NCBI GenBank assembly: GCA_963764305.1
Contig: CAVXSD010000009.1
Location: 186,001-250,000, forward strand
Length of the DNA: 64,000 nt
Direction of reading: 5' to 3'
DNA from: Bog-473 sp963764305
GTDB taxonomy: Bacteria; Actinomycetota; Acidimicrobiia; Acidimicrobiales; RAAP-2
Shown here: piece after piece, positions 56,314-64,000 of the stretch
Position numbering within the stretch: position 1 is the stretch's first letter
How the letters are laid out: every line of letters starts with the position of its first letter
Program-made: the position numbers and the translations under genes
The notes under the pieces: generated by a model
The model's input: only the letters and a program-made list of their open reading frames with translations
Databases searched by the model: none
Told to the model about the DNA's origin: nothing

Positions 56314-57390
56314 TCAGGCTCCCGACGCCGTGATCAGGTCGACCGCCCGCTCCGCGGCGGACGGGAGGTCGAGGGCGGTGATCCGGCGGGCCGCCGCAGT
56401 CGAGAGGGCGTCACGCAGCCGGCCGTCTCCGTGCACACGGGCGGCGGCGGCGGCCAACGCGTAGGGATCCGAGGCGTCGACCAGGAGGCCGGCGTCGCCC
56501 ACCACCTCGGGCAACGCACCGGTGTCATTGGCGACGACCGGCAGTCCGAGCGACATGGCCTCGAGCACCGGCACGCCGAATCCCTCGTGGCGGGAGGTGA
56601 CCACCAACACGTCGGCGCCGGCCATGGCGGCCACGAGCTCCTCGTCACTCACCGCTCCGGTGAACGTGACCGCATCATGCAGCCCCATCTCATCGATGAA
56701 GCGCTGCAGGGCCGTGGTGTAGGACGGGACCACCGGACGACCCACCACCTCGAGCGTCGCCGCCCGGTCGTGGTGGGCGCGCGTCACGAGGAGCGCCATC
56801 ACGGCAAGCTCCACCGCCTTGTTCGGAGCGAGGCGCCCTACGCTGACCCACCGGGCGCCGCCCGTCGGGTGTGATGTCCAGGCGCGTCCGTCGGCCCCCA
56901 CCGGCACGATCGCCGCGGGAGGCACGATCGCCGCGGGAGGCACGACCGCCGTCCGTCGGAAGCCGGCTGTGCGCAACTCCGCCTCGTTGAAGGCCGACAC
57001 CGCCAGTCCGAGCGCGCTGCGCGGCGCCAGCTCGTGCAACTGCATTTGCGCCCTGAGCTGGTGCCGTGCCATGGCGTTGTCCCAGGGGGCGTAATGCTCC
57101 GGCGGCGTGACGTTGTGGTAGTTCACCACCAGCGTCTCCGGGCGCGCCCGGAGCCACGGGGCGATGCCCGATGCCGTGGCGAACTGGTAGAGCACGATGT
57201 CGCCCGCCTCGGCCTCCTCCGCATAGCGGGTGAACGGCCGGGTCTCCGACTCCGTGTCGGGGTCGGCCATCTCGACATAGAGGTGCGAGCGGATCCCGCG
57301 CCCGGCCAGGACGTCGCGCAGCCGCAGCGTGTGCCGTCCGACGGCATCGGCCCGGTGCAGCATCGGGACGAACTGGTGCACCGCAGTCAC
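56314..57390 (-). CDS. Glycosyltransferase family 4 protein
   Basis: A 358-residue GT4 enzyme: VHQFVPMLHRADAVGRHTLRLRDVLAGRGIRSHLYVE, TLVVNYHNVTPPEHYAPWDN, WVSVGRLAPNKAVELAV, and VLVVTSRHEGFGVPVLEAMSLGLPVVANDTGALPEVVGDAG (EX7E). An in-frame 18-bp tandem duplication gives PPAAIVPPAAIVP between the two domains. Its ATG overlaps the stop of the upstream glycosyltransferase by 4 bp, so 59476 to 56314 is one tightly coupled operon of three genes. Confidence 0.93.
   Translation of the reverse strand: MTAVHQFVPMLHRADAVGRHTLRLRDVLAGRGIRSHLYVEMADPDTESETRPFTRYAEEAEAGDIVLYQFATASGIAPWLRARPETLVVNYHNVTPPEHYAPWDNAMARHQLRAQMQLHELAPRSALGLAVSAFNEAELRTAGFRRTAVVPPAAIVPPAAIVPVGADGRAWTSHPTGGARWVSVGRLAPNKAVELAVMALLVTRAHHDRAATLEVVGRPVVPSYTTALQRFIDEMGLHDAVTFTGAVSDEELVAAMAGADVLVVTSRHEGFGVPVLEAMSLGLPVVANDTGALPEVVGDAGLLVDASDPYALAAAAARVHGDGRLRDALSTAAARRITALDLPSAAERAVDLITASGA
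56903..56951. repeat. 18-bp tandem repeat inside glycosyltransferase gene
   Basis: The unit ggcacgatcgccgcggga occurs perfectly at 56903-56920 and 56921-56938, followed by a partial third copy to 56951. It keeps the frame and encodes a repeated six-residue PPAAIV-type unit in the interdomain linker, where length change is likely tolerated. Confidence 0.8.
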
Positions 57391-58478
57391 GAAGGTGACG
57401 CGCCCCGCTCGGCCAGGGGGACCAGGAGGGCGACGAACCGGTCGGCCGCGGCGTCGAGGTCGAGCTCGGCCAGGCGTCGCCGCCCTGCCGCCACCATCGC
57501 ATCCCGACGGGGTGCGTCGGCCAGGAGCGCGCTGATGGACGCGGCCAGCGCGTAGGGATCCTTGTCCGCGACGAGCGCCCCGGCCCCACCCAGCACCTCG
57601 GGCACCGCCCCCTGGTCGAACGCCACGACCGGCACGCCGGCGGCCATCGCCTCGACGACGGGCACGCAGAAGCCCTCGTGCTCGGAGGTCACCACCAGCA
57701 CGTCCGCCACGGCATAGGCCGACGCAACGGTGGCATCGCTGGCGTGGCCGCCGAACCGCACTGCGGTGGTGAGGCCGAGCTCGGCGACGTAGCGGTGCAG
57801 CGCGCCGACATAGGAATCGGTCGCCGGCTTGCCGACGATGTGGAGCGTCGCGCCGGGGTCGGCGTGGGCGCGGGCGACGGCGAGCGCGGCGACGGTGCTC
57901 TCGAGTCCCTTGTTGGGCGAGACGCGGCCGACGGCCAGCCAGCGTGCGCCGCCATCGGTCGCGCCGGCCGCGGGCCGCACCGGGTCGGGGCCGGTGGTGA
58001 CGGTGGCGTCGAGGGCCGCCGACGGAGAGATCACGGCCGTGGCAACGAAGCCGGACGAAGCCAGGTGCGCCTCGTTGTACGCCGAGTCGGCCACCGCCAG
58101 CGCCGTCCGCGGTGCGAGCAGACGCAGGTCACCCTGGGCCCGCAGCTGCCCCAGGGCCAGGTGGTTGTCCCAGGGCGCCATCAGCTCGGGCGGCGTGACG
58201 TTGTGGTAGTTGACCACGAGCGTCTCGGGCCTGCCGGCCAACCACGGAGCCATGGCCGAGGCCGTGGCGAACTGGTACACGACGACGTCGCCCGGTTCCG
58301 CCGACTCGGTATAGGAGAGAACGGGCACCGTCTCGGACACCGTGTCGTCGTCGACGGTGTCGACGAAGATCTCGGATCGGAAGCCGCGGGCACGGGTGGC
58401 CTCGCGTAGCCGCAGGGTATGCCGGCCCACGGCGTCGCCGCGATGCAGCACGGGGACGAAGTGGTGGATCCCGCTCAC
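57387..58478 (-). CDS. Glycosyltransferase family 4 protein
   Basis: A 363-residue GT4 enzyme, clearly a paralogue of the downstream gene: IHHFVPVLHRGDAVGRHTLRLREATRARGFRSEIFVD, PETLVVNYHNVTPPELMAPWDNHLALGQLRAQ, WLAVGRVSPNKGLESTVAAL, and VLVVTSEHEGFCVPVVEAMAAGVPVVAFDQGAVPEVLGGAG (EX7E). Its stop overlaps the next start, and its own start overlaps the stop of the methyltransferase gene upstream. Successive steps in assembling one glycan are likely. Confidence 0.94.
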   Translation of the reverse strand: MSGIHHFVPVLHRGDAVGRHTLRLREATRARGFRSEIFVDTVDDDTVSETVPVLSYTESAEPGDVVVYQFATASAMAPWLAGRPETLVVNYHNVTPPELMAPWDNHLALGQLRAQGDLRLLAPRTALAVADSAYNEAHLASSGFVATAVISPSAALDATVTTGPDPVRPAAGATDGGARWLAVGRVSPNKGLESTVAALAVARAHADPGATLHIVGKPATDSYVGALHRYVAELGLTTAVRFGGHASDATVASAYAVADVLVVTSEHEGFCVPVVEAMAAGVPVVAFDQGAVPEVLGGAGALVADKDPYALAASISALLADAPRRDAMVAAGRRRLAELDLDAAADRFVALLVPLAERGASPS

Positions 58479-59476
58479 GAGGGGGTGACGGCCGACAGTG
58501 CGATGCGCCGGTCCTGCCCGGTCCCGTCGGGTAGGGGGGCGACCTCCACGAATCCCGCCCGGTCGAGCAAGAGCTCCCAGGTCGCCTCGTGCAGCGGGTG
58601 ACCGTCGATCAGGTCGCGGGCCGGCGCGTCGCGCGACTCGGTGGCTGCGGCAGGCTCCGAGATGACGACGAGCGGGGCGCCGCGTTGCAGCACGCGCCGG
58701 CTCTGGGCGAGCAGCGGGAGGAGTGAGGAGAGAGGGAGCCGATCGACCACGCCGCTCAACACGACACCACCCGTCGAGCCGTCGGCACGCGAGGCCAGGT
58801 GCTCCGACGCCTCCGCGATGGTCACGGTGTAGCCGTGCTCCAGTGCGCGGAGCGCGACCGCGCCGCGGGGCTCGACACCGTGCGCCGGCGCGCCGCGCTG
58901 GGTCAGCGCCTGGAGCAGATCACCGTCCCCACAGTCCGCGTGCACGATCTCACCGCCCGGCGTGCGCGCCAGGATGTGGGCCGCGACAGGGCCGGCCAGC
59001 GCGCCCAACGCGCGAGCTTGGACGAGCCACGCCGCCCCCTCCACCGGCCGGTCCTGGGCCGCGAGCCTCCCCTCGAGCGCCTCGACGCGTGCGGACAGGA
59101 AACGGAAGGCTTCGACCACGTGGCCCATCGCCTCTTCGAGTTCCCTCTTCTCGCCTTCGGGTGCTCGTCCGGCGCGGTCCCGTCGGGGACGCAACCGGTC
59201 CAGCGGACCCGTCCGCCGGGCGTCGGCCCGACCCGACGACTCGAGTGCGTCCGAGAGCGCGGAGGCACCGGGGTGGTACGGGCCATAGCGGTCGCCGAGA
59301 TGCGTGAAGGCCGCCAGGAAGTTCCAGGCGTCGCTCCCCTGCGGTGCCAGCCGCGCGAAGGCCTCCTGCAGGGCTGCCGTTGCCCGGACCTGGTCCGTCG
59401 GCGGGGGGATCTCCCCCTTGCTCTGCTCACCCGAGGGATCGGCAGCGCCGGTTGGAGGAAGACCTGCGGCGGACAT
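58475..59476 (-). CDS. SAM-dependent methyltransferase-like protein with coiled coil
   Basis: About 333 residues. The N-terminal third is disordered and helical, with a coiled-coil-like stretch EGEKRELEEAMGHVVEAFRFLSARVEALEGRLAAQ (about 105-140). The C-terminal half has a degenerate class I methyltransferase core: GEIVHADCGDGDLLQALTQRG (motif I), VEPRGAVALRALEHG, GGVVLSGVVDRLPLSSLLPLLAQSRRVLQRGAPLVVIS and the terminal WELLLDRAGFVEVAPLPDG. Such proteins are frequent in polysaccharide loci and may cap or modify chains. It is the first gene of the three-gene operon; ATG 59476 is chosen as start. Confidence 0.75.
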   Translation of the reverse strand: MSAAGLPPTGAADPSGEQSKGEIPPPTDQVRATAALQEAFARLAPQGSDAWNFLAAFTHLGDRYGPYHPGASALSDALESSGRADARRTGPLDRLRPRRDRAGRAPEGEKRELEEAMGHVVEAFRFLSARVEALEGRLAAQDRPVEGAAWLVQARALGALAGPVAAHILARTPGGEIVHADCGDGDLLQALTQRGAPAHGVEPRGAVALRALEHGYTVTIAEASEHLASRADGSTGGVVLSGVVDRLPLSSLLPLLAQSRRVLQRGAPLVVISEPAAATESRDAPARDLIDGHPLHEATWELLLDRAGFVEVAPLPDGTGQDRRIALSAVTPS

Positions 59477-59633
59477 GGCGTCCGATGCTACCGGCGCTGC
59501 CCCCAACGTCCTGGAGCCCGCGCTTCCCCGCCGCGTAACGGGCGACTAGCTTCGGACCCTTGGGAACCAACCTCGGGGCAACCTGACGAACGCGCGCAGG
59601 CTGGCGGCACGATTCATCCTCGCAGGCATCTCC

Positions 59634-61934
59634 GTGACAGGAGTGTGCGTGGCTGCCGCGTCGGTTTCCCCGCCGAGAGCGTCGGCGGCGCCGGCGCCAG
59701 TGACGCTCACCGAGACGTGGAACCCGGGCGCGCCAGATCCCGGCGTCATCCTCAACGACGCGCCGTGCGGCGTGGCGCAGGCTTCGCCGGTGGAATTCAA
59801 CAACGGCGGCACCCCCGCGGTCGAACTCGGCGACCGCCTCGGCGACCTCTACGGGTTGAACCTGCAGAGCGGTGCTGTCACGCCGGGGTGGGGCGGCGGG
59901 ACGGGCGGCACCGTCGGCTCGGGCCAAGGATGCGGCAACCCCGTCGGTGGGACGCCCGCGACGGGGATCAACGGGGTCGAGGTCCCCGGCAGCCCGCCCA
60001 TCGACTCGACTGCATCGGTCAACGGCAACGGCGAGTTGTACTTCGGCGGCGGGAACGCGTCCTCGCCCGTTGACGGCGGCTACTACGCGTACGCGTCGAA
60101 CGGGACCGAGGCCTGGAACCAGGTCGTCACCAATCCGCCCACCGACACCGCGCCCGACGGCGGTGTCCAGGCGTCGCTCCCGATCGCGAACGGCGGATCG
60201 CTGGTGCAAGGTGGCTCGCTCGGGCAGGAGACCTACGCCCTCAACACCGCGAACGGCGCGCCGGCGACCGGCTGGCCGCAGTTCTCCGCCGACAGCGTCT
60301 TCTCCACCGCCGCCGCGGGCGACCTCTACGGCACGGGCTCGGACGACTTCGCGGTGGGCGGGGCGTCGTCGCAGGGGTTCGCGCTCGGGACGCACTATGC
60401 GAACGGCGGCCATGTCCGGATCTACAACGACCACGGCGGGCTGATCTGCAGTGCCGACACGAACGAGGAGGTCGACTCCTCCCCCGCCGTCGGTCCGATC
60501 CTGCCGGGCGGGGGCTACGGGATCGCGACGGGCACGGGCAGCTTCTACCAGGGCGTCAGCGACCAGAACACCGTCAAGGTCTACGACACCAAATGCAACC
60601 AGGTGTGGAGCACGACATTGGACGGGCTCACGAACGGGAGCCCCGCTCTGGCGGACGTGCAGGGCAATGGCCAACTGGCTGTTGTGGAGGGAACCAACGA
60701 CCAGAACGGATCGGGGTCGGTCTACGCCCTGAACGGCGCCTCGGGAGGCGTCATCTGGCAGCATCACTTCTCCTCAGGGGAGGTCATCGGGTCCGTCACG
60801 ACGGCCAATTTCGGGAGCGGCGCCCAGGACGTGATCGTCCCGACGACACAAGGCCTCTTCATCCTCGACGGACCCACCGGCCAACTGGTGGCCAACGTCG
60901 ACGACGGATCCGGCAACGGCGGCGTCCCGATCGGCCAGGTCTATGGCTTCCAAAACGCTCCGCTCGTGACGCCGGATGCAGACAACAAGATCGGCATCAC
61001 CGTCGCCGGCTACTTCGGTATCGGTGGGAATGCCGTCCAGGGCATCGTCCAGCACTTCGAGGTGTCGGGGTCCAGCGCGGCGAATGCCGACGCGGCCGGT
61101 GGGTGGCCGCAGTTCCACCACGACTCGGCCCTGACGGGGTTCGTCGGGGGCGGCGCGGCCCTCGGCACGTGCACCCGTCCCGCGGCGGCGCAGAACGGGT
61201 ACCTGACGGTCGCCTCCGACGGCGGGATCTTCGCGTTCGGACAGGACTTCTGCGGGAGCACGGGGAGCATCACCTTGAACAAGCCGGTGGTGGGCATGGC
61301 GGCGGTCCCCGGTCAAGGCGGGTACTGGCTGGTGGCCTCGGACGGCGGCGTGTTCTCGTACGGCAACGCCGGCTTCCATGGCTCGACGGGGTCTCTCACC
61401 CTCAACGCACCTGTCGTGGGCATGGCGGCCACCCCTGACGGCAGAGGGTACTGGCTGGTCGCGTCCGACGGCGGGATCTTCTCCTATGGCGACGCCGGGT
61501 TCCACGGCTCGGCGGCCACCGTCCCGGGCCAAGTCATCGTCGGCATGGCGGCCTCACCTGACGGCCTCGGCTACTGGGAGGTCAGCAGGGCCGGGAGGAT
61601 CTTCCAATTCGGCGACGCCGGCTTCGCCGGCGACGCCAGGTCGTTGCACCTCAACGGCTCCATCGTGGGTATCACCCCCGACCCGGTGACGGGCGGCTAC
61701 TGGCTCGTGGGCTCGGACGGCGGCATTTTCTCGTACGGGGCGCCCTTCTTCGGTTCGACTGGGGGCATCCATCTCAACCGGCCGGTGGTGGCGATGCAGT
61801 CCACCGGTGACGGGCAGGGATACTGGTTCGTGGCGTCCGACGGTGGGGTCTTCAGCTACGGTGACGCGCCTTTCCGCGGCTCCATGGGCGGGCAACACCT
61901 CAACAAGCCCATGGTCGGAGTGGACGGGTTCTGA
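59634..61934 (+). CDS. Secreted beta-propeller protein with GYWxVASDGG repeats
   Basis: About 766 residues. Residues 60-490 resemble an FG-GAP/PQQ-type propeller: GDRLGDLYGLNLQSGAV, YALNTANGAPATGWPQF, ADVQGNGQLAVVEGTND, VYALNGASGGVIWQHHF. The last 250 residues are about six 42-45-residue units (GYWLVASDGGVFSYGNAGFHGSTGSLTLNAPVVGMAATPDG), the same repeat as in the SpoIID protein. The hydrophobic signal (LAARFILAGISV) starts upstream of GTG 59634, so the true start is probably a non-canonical codon such as CTG 59583. A role in the cell envelope or in adhesion is inferred. Confidence 0.8.
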   Translation: MTGVCVAAASVSPPRASAAPAPVTLTETWNPGAPDPGVILNDAPCGVAQASPVEFNNGGTPAVELGDRLGDLYGLNLQSGAVTPGWGGGTGGTVGSGQGCGNPVGGTPATGINGVEVPGSPPIDSTASVNGNGELYFGGGNASSPVDGGYYAYASNGTEAWNQVVTNPPTDTAPDGGVQASLPIANGGSLVQGGSLGQETYALNTANGAPATGWPQFSADSVFSTAAAGDLYGTGSDDFAVGGASSQGFALGTHYANGGHVRIYNDHGGLICSADTNEEVDSSPAVGPILPGGGYGIATGTGSFYQGVSDQNTVKVYDTKCNQVWSTTLDGLTNGSPALADVQGNGQLAVVEGTNDQNGSGSVYALNGASGGVIWQHHFSSGEVIGSVTTANFGSGAQDVIVPTTQGLFILDGPTGQLVANVDDGSGNGGVPIGQVYGFQNAPLVTPDADNKIGITVAGYFGIGGNAVQGIVQHFEVSGSSAANADAAGGWPQFHHDSALTGFVGGGAALGTCTRPAAAQNGYLTVASDGGIFAFGQDFCGSTGSITLNKPVVGMAAVPGQGGYWLVASDGGVFSYGNAGFHGSTGSLTLNAPVVGMAATPDGRGYWLVASDGGIFSYGDAGFHGSAATVPGQVIVGMAASPDGLGYWEVSRAGRIFQFGDAGFAGDARSLHLNGSIVGITPDPVTGGYWLVGSDGGIFSYGAPFFGSTGGIHLNRPVVAMQSTGDGQGYWFVASDGGVFSYGDAPFRGSMGGQHLNKPMVGVDGF

Positions 61935-61979
61935 CCGGGTTCTGACACCCGGCGGTCCCGATCAGACCCCGGCGCCGCG

Positions 61980-63185
61980 TCAGAACAAGCCGGGCGTGCC
62001 TCTCCCCCGGGCCACCACCCTGGTGAGGAACTCGTCGTAGCGCGCCACGAGAACCGGCCAACGGAAGTGCTGGTCGACGAAGGCGCGCCCGCGCCTCCCC
62101 AGCTCGGCGCGCAGCCCGTCGTCGGACACGAGCCGCTCCAGCACCGCCTCGAATTCAGGGTAGGACGTGAACCACAGTCCCCCGCCGGAGCGCTCGCAGT
62201 GCTCCCGGGTCGGCCCGCAGGAGCCGTTGACCAGGACCGGCAGCTGCTCGACCCAAGCCTCGATCACCACGAGTGAGAACGACTCGAGCGCAGACGGCGA
62301 GACCGCCACGAGCGCGTCGCGCATGATGTCCCACTTGTCGGACTCGGACACCGCGCCCGTCACCACGATGTCGGGGTGGGGCGGGAGCTCCACCGAGACC
62401 GGCCCGACGAGGGCGAGGGCGAGCGGCCCGGGGTGACGCTCCTTGTACGTCGCGAAGTACGACGCCAGCATCTTGGAGCCCTTGTGCTCGTCGACGCGTC
62501 CGACGCTGACGAGATAGGGACGCTCCCCCAGCCCCACCAGCTCGCCGCCGGGACGGCCGGCAGCCGCGGAGTCGCCCACACCGAGACCGAGCACGATCTG
62601 GGGGCGCTCCGCCACCTGGTACATCCGCTCGACGAGGGTGCGCTCCGACGCCGAATAGAAGCAGAAGGCATCGGCGTCCCCGAAGGTGCCACGGAACACC
62701 GACAGGTACAAAGCCGGCTCGTCGTGCGCCGCCGGATGGAACACCGCCGGCACGCGCACCTTGCCGATGCTCGCCACGGTGGGGTGGTAGAGGTACGGGG
62801 ACAGGACGACGACGTCGGCGTTCGACGCGCACACGGCGTCGACCAGCTGGGGGGAGACAGGGCCGTTGTAGTCGACCCACCGGTTTCCCTGTTCCCGTGT
62901 CGCCAGGCGCGGGGCGAGGCGGACCGTCCCGTCCAGGCCGTAGAAGTCGGGCAGGCGGCCGTGCGCGGACGGGTGACGGTGCACGGTCACTCGGTTGATC
63001 TCGGTGGTCCCCGGCTCCAGGACGTCGGCCCAGGTGATGGCGTCGAGCGCGCAGGTCGTGTGGACCTCGGCGTCCCAGTCCGTCATGGCGTGCAGGTGCT
63101 CGGCCAGCTGGCGCACCGCCGTCTCGGCGCCACCCATGATCTCGAGTCCGTAGCGCGGCGTGACGAACGCCACCTTCGGGCTCAT
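61980..63185 (-). CDS. Glycosyltransferase family 4 protein
   Basis: A 401-residue GT4 enzyme of a different subgroup from its neighbours: VAFVTPRYGLEIMGGAETAVRQLAEHL at the N-terminus, then VVLSPYLYHPTVASIGKVRVPAVFHPAAHDEPALYLS, LVSVGRVDEHKGSKML, and VAVSPSALESFSLVVIEAWVEQLPVLVNGSCGPTREHC (EX7E). The GGAE motif is typical of mannosyl- or glucosyltransferases making surface polymers. Its ATG overlaps the stop of the upstream glycosyltransferase by 4 bp. Confidence 0.93.
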   Translation of the reverse strand: MSPKVAFVTPRYGLEIMGGAETAVRQLAEHLHAMTDWDAEVHTTCALDAITWADVLEPGTTEINRVTVHRHPSAHGRLPDFYGLDGTVRLAPRLATREQGNRWVDYNGPVSPQLVDAVCASNADVVVLSPYLYHPTVASIGKVRVPAVFHPAAHDEPALYLSVFRGTFGDADAFCFYSASERTLVERMYQVAERPQIVLGLGVGDSAAAGRPGGELVGLGERPYLVSVGRVDEHKGSKMLASYFATYKERHPGPLALALVGPVSVELPPHPDIVVTGAVSESDKWDIMRDALVAVSPSALESFSLVVIEAWVEQLPVLVNGSCGPTREHCERSGGGLWFTSYPEFEAVLERLVSDDGLRAELGRRGRAFVDQHFRWPVLVARYDEFLTRVVARGRGTPGLF

Positions 63186-64000
63186 GGGCTCCCCACGGCG
63201 GCGGCGACGGCCTCGACGATGCCGGCGGTCACGGTGTCACCCGAGAGCTCGCGCGCGCGCGCCGCGCCCCGCGCTGGTCAGCGTGGCGCGGAGTCGCTCG
63301 TCGGTGCACACCCGGTGGACGGCCGCGGCGATGTAGGAGGGGTCGGCGGCGGCCAGCACCAGCGCGGCATCGGCCACCGTGTCGCGGACGGCACCGACGC
63401 CGCGGGTGACGACCGGCACCCCGGCCACCATCGCCTCCACCAGCGGGACCCCGAACCCCTCGTGCTCGGACAGCGAGAGGTACACGTCGGCCGCCCCGAA
63501 GTAGGCCGCCAGCGCCGCGTCCGACACCTCGCCCGGCAGGCGGACCGCGGCGGACAGGCCGAGGTCGTGCACGAAGTCCCTCAGCGCCTTGCTGTACTCG
63601 AAGCTCGACGTGCCACCGACGAGATGCAGGCGGGCCTTCGGGTCGTAGAGGCGGCGGTAGGCCCACAACGCCTTGACCAGATCGTGCTGGGCCTTCGAGG
63701 GCACGATCCGCCCGACGAAGAGGATGTCGGCGCCACCGGCCGCCCCGAGGTCGGTCAGCTCCGCCGCCACCCGCGGGTCTGGGGGTTCCGTGACGCGCTC
63801 GTAGTCGACGAGCACCGGGGCGACCTCGACACGCCGGCAGCCTGCCCGCCGTAACTCGTCCCCGTTGAAGGGGCTGTCGGCCAACCCGAGCAGGGCCTGC
63901 GGGGCCAGGAGCGCCAACTCGTCGGCGGCCGCGGCCGCCCGTTGCACGCTGTGCGGTTCCCAACCGGCGAAGTACTCGGGCCCGGTGAAGTTGTGGAAGT
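63182..64000 (-). CDS. Glycosyltransferase family 4 protein, 5'-partial, frameshifted
   Basis: The gene runs off the right edge, so the N-terminus is missing. What remains includes PQALLGLADSPFNGDELRRAG, DILFVGRIVPSKAQHDLVKALWAYRRLYDPKARLHLVGG, and VYLSLSEHEGFGVPLVEAMVAGVPVVTRGVGAVRDTVADAA (EX7E). Near 63250-63265, in an alternating gc run, the frame must change to continue RARELSGDTVTAGIVEAVAAAVGSP to the TGA at 63182, which overlaps the next ATG. The coupling supports the corrected frame and suggests an indel error in the gc run. Confidence 0.85.

Overview
The window is high-GC actinobacterial-type DNA: GTG starts, purine-rich ribosome binding sites, TetR regulators, a wax-ester synthase-like acyltransferase and secreted proteins with GYWxVASDGG repeats. 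An uncultured acidimicrobial-type actinobacterium is my best guess, but no rRNA or marker gene proves it. Several reading frames, in IS elements and in ordinary genes, are broken by 1-2 nt shifts. These are either real decay or uncorrected assembly indels.

Layout. 1-1134: decayed IS256/IS3 scraps. 1145-6504: a hypothetical gene, an alpha/beta hydrolase, a phosphoribosyltransferase-hydrolase fusion and an erythromycin-esterase family enzyme. 6825-6867 is a 43-bp exact copy of the 3' half of the tRNA-Gly gene at 43702-43776, in the same orientation. The two copies bracket about 37 kb of accessory DNA with the geometry of a tRNA-integrated genomic island, although I see no integrase.

Inside that interval, 7.1-23.5 kb is a putative catabolic or tailoring island. 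It holds a periplasmic binding protein, three SDR dehydrogenases, a cytochrome P450, a nitroreductase-like protein, a SnoaL-like protein, a tandem TetR-TetR regulator, an AveC-like membrane protein paired with a binding protein lacking a signal peptide, a MoxR/CbbQ ATPase with a VWA partner, a second TetR, a sulfotransferase and a CrtC/AttH-like protein. Four of its promoter regions share a 16-bp motif. Next come an ABC exporter (24.4-27.7 kb), small genes, and an IS-rich zone (29.6-38.8 kb). That zone has two copies of one IS110 element (one split by an IS3 element), an IS256 element that splits an amidase gene with a 9-bp target duplication, and a second IS110 type. Both IS110 copies sit in a dispersed palindromic repeat, and their 5' non-coding end carries a segment complementary to the target, as expected of a bridge RNA guide. 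A dienelactone hydrolase, a DUF4389 protein, a tRNA-Pro 3' fragment and a polytopic membrane protein complete the interval.

From 43.7 kb on, the sequence looks like GC-richer chromosomal backbone: tRNA-Gly, a methyltransferase, a Ser-rich secreted protein, a WS/DGAT acyltransferase, dut, orn, a frameshifted acyl-CoA synthetase, a DinB-like protein, a 1-Cys peroxiredoxin, an enoyl-CoA hydratase, a HAD phosphatase and a SpoIID-type secreted protein. The last 9 kb is a glycan locus with five GT4-type glycosyltransferases, a methyltransferase and a second secreted repeat protein.
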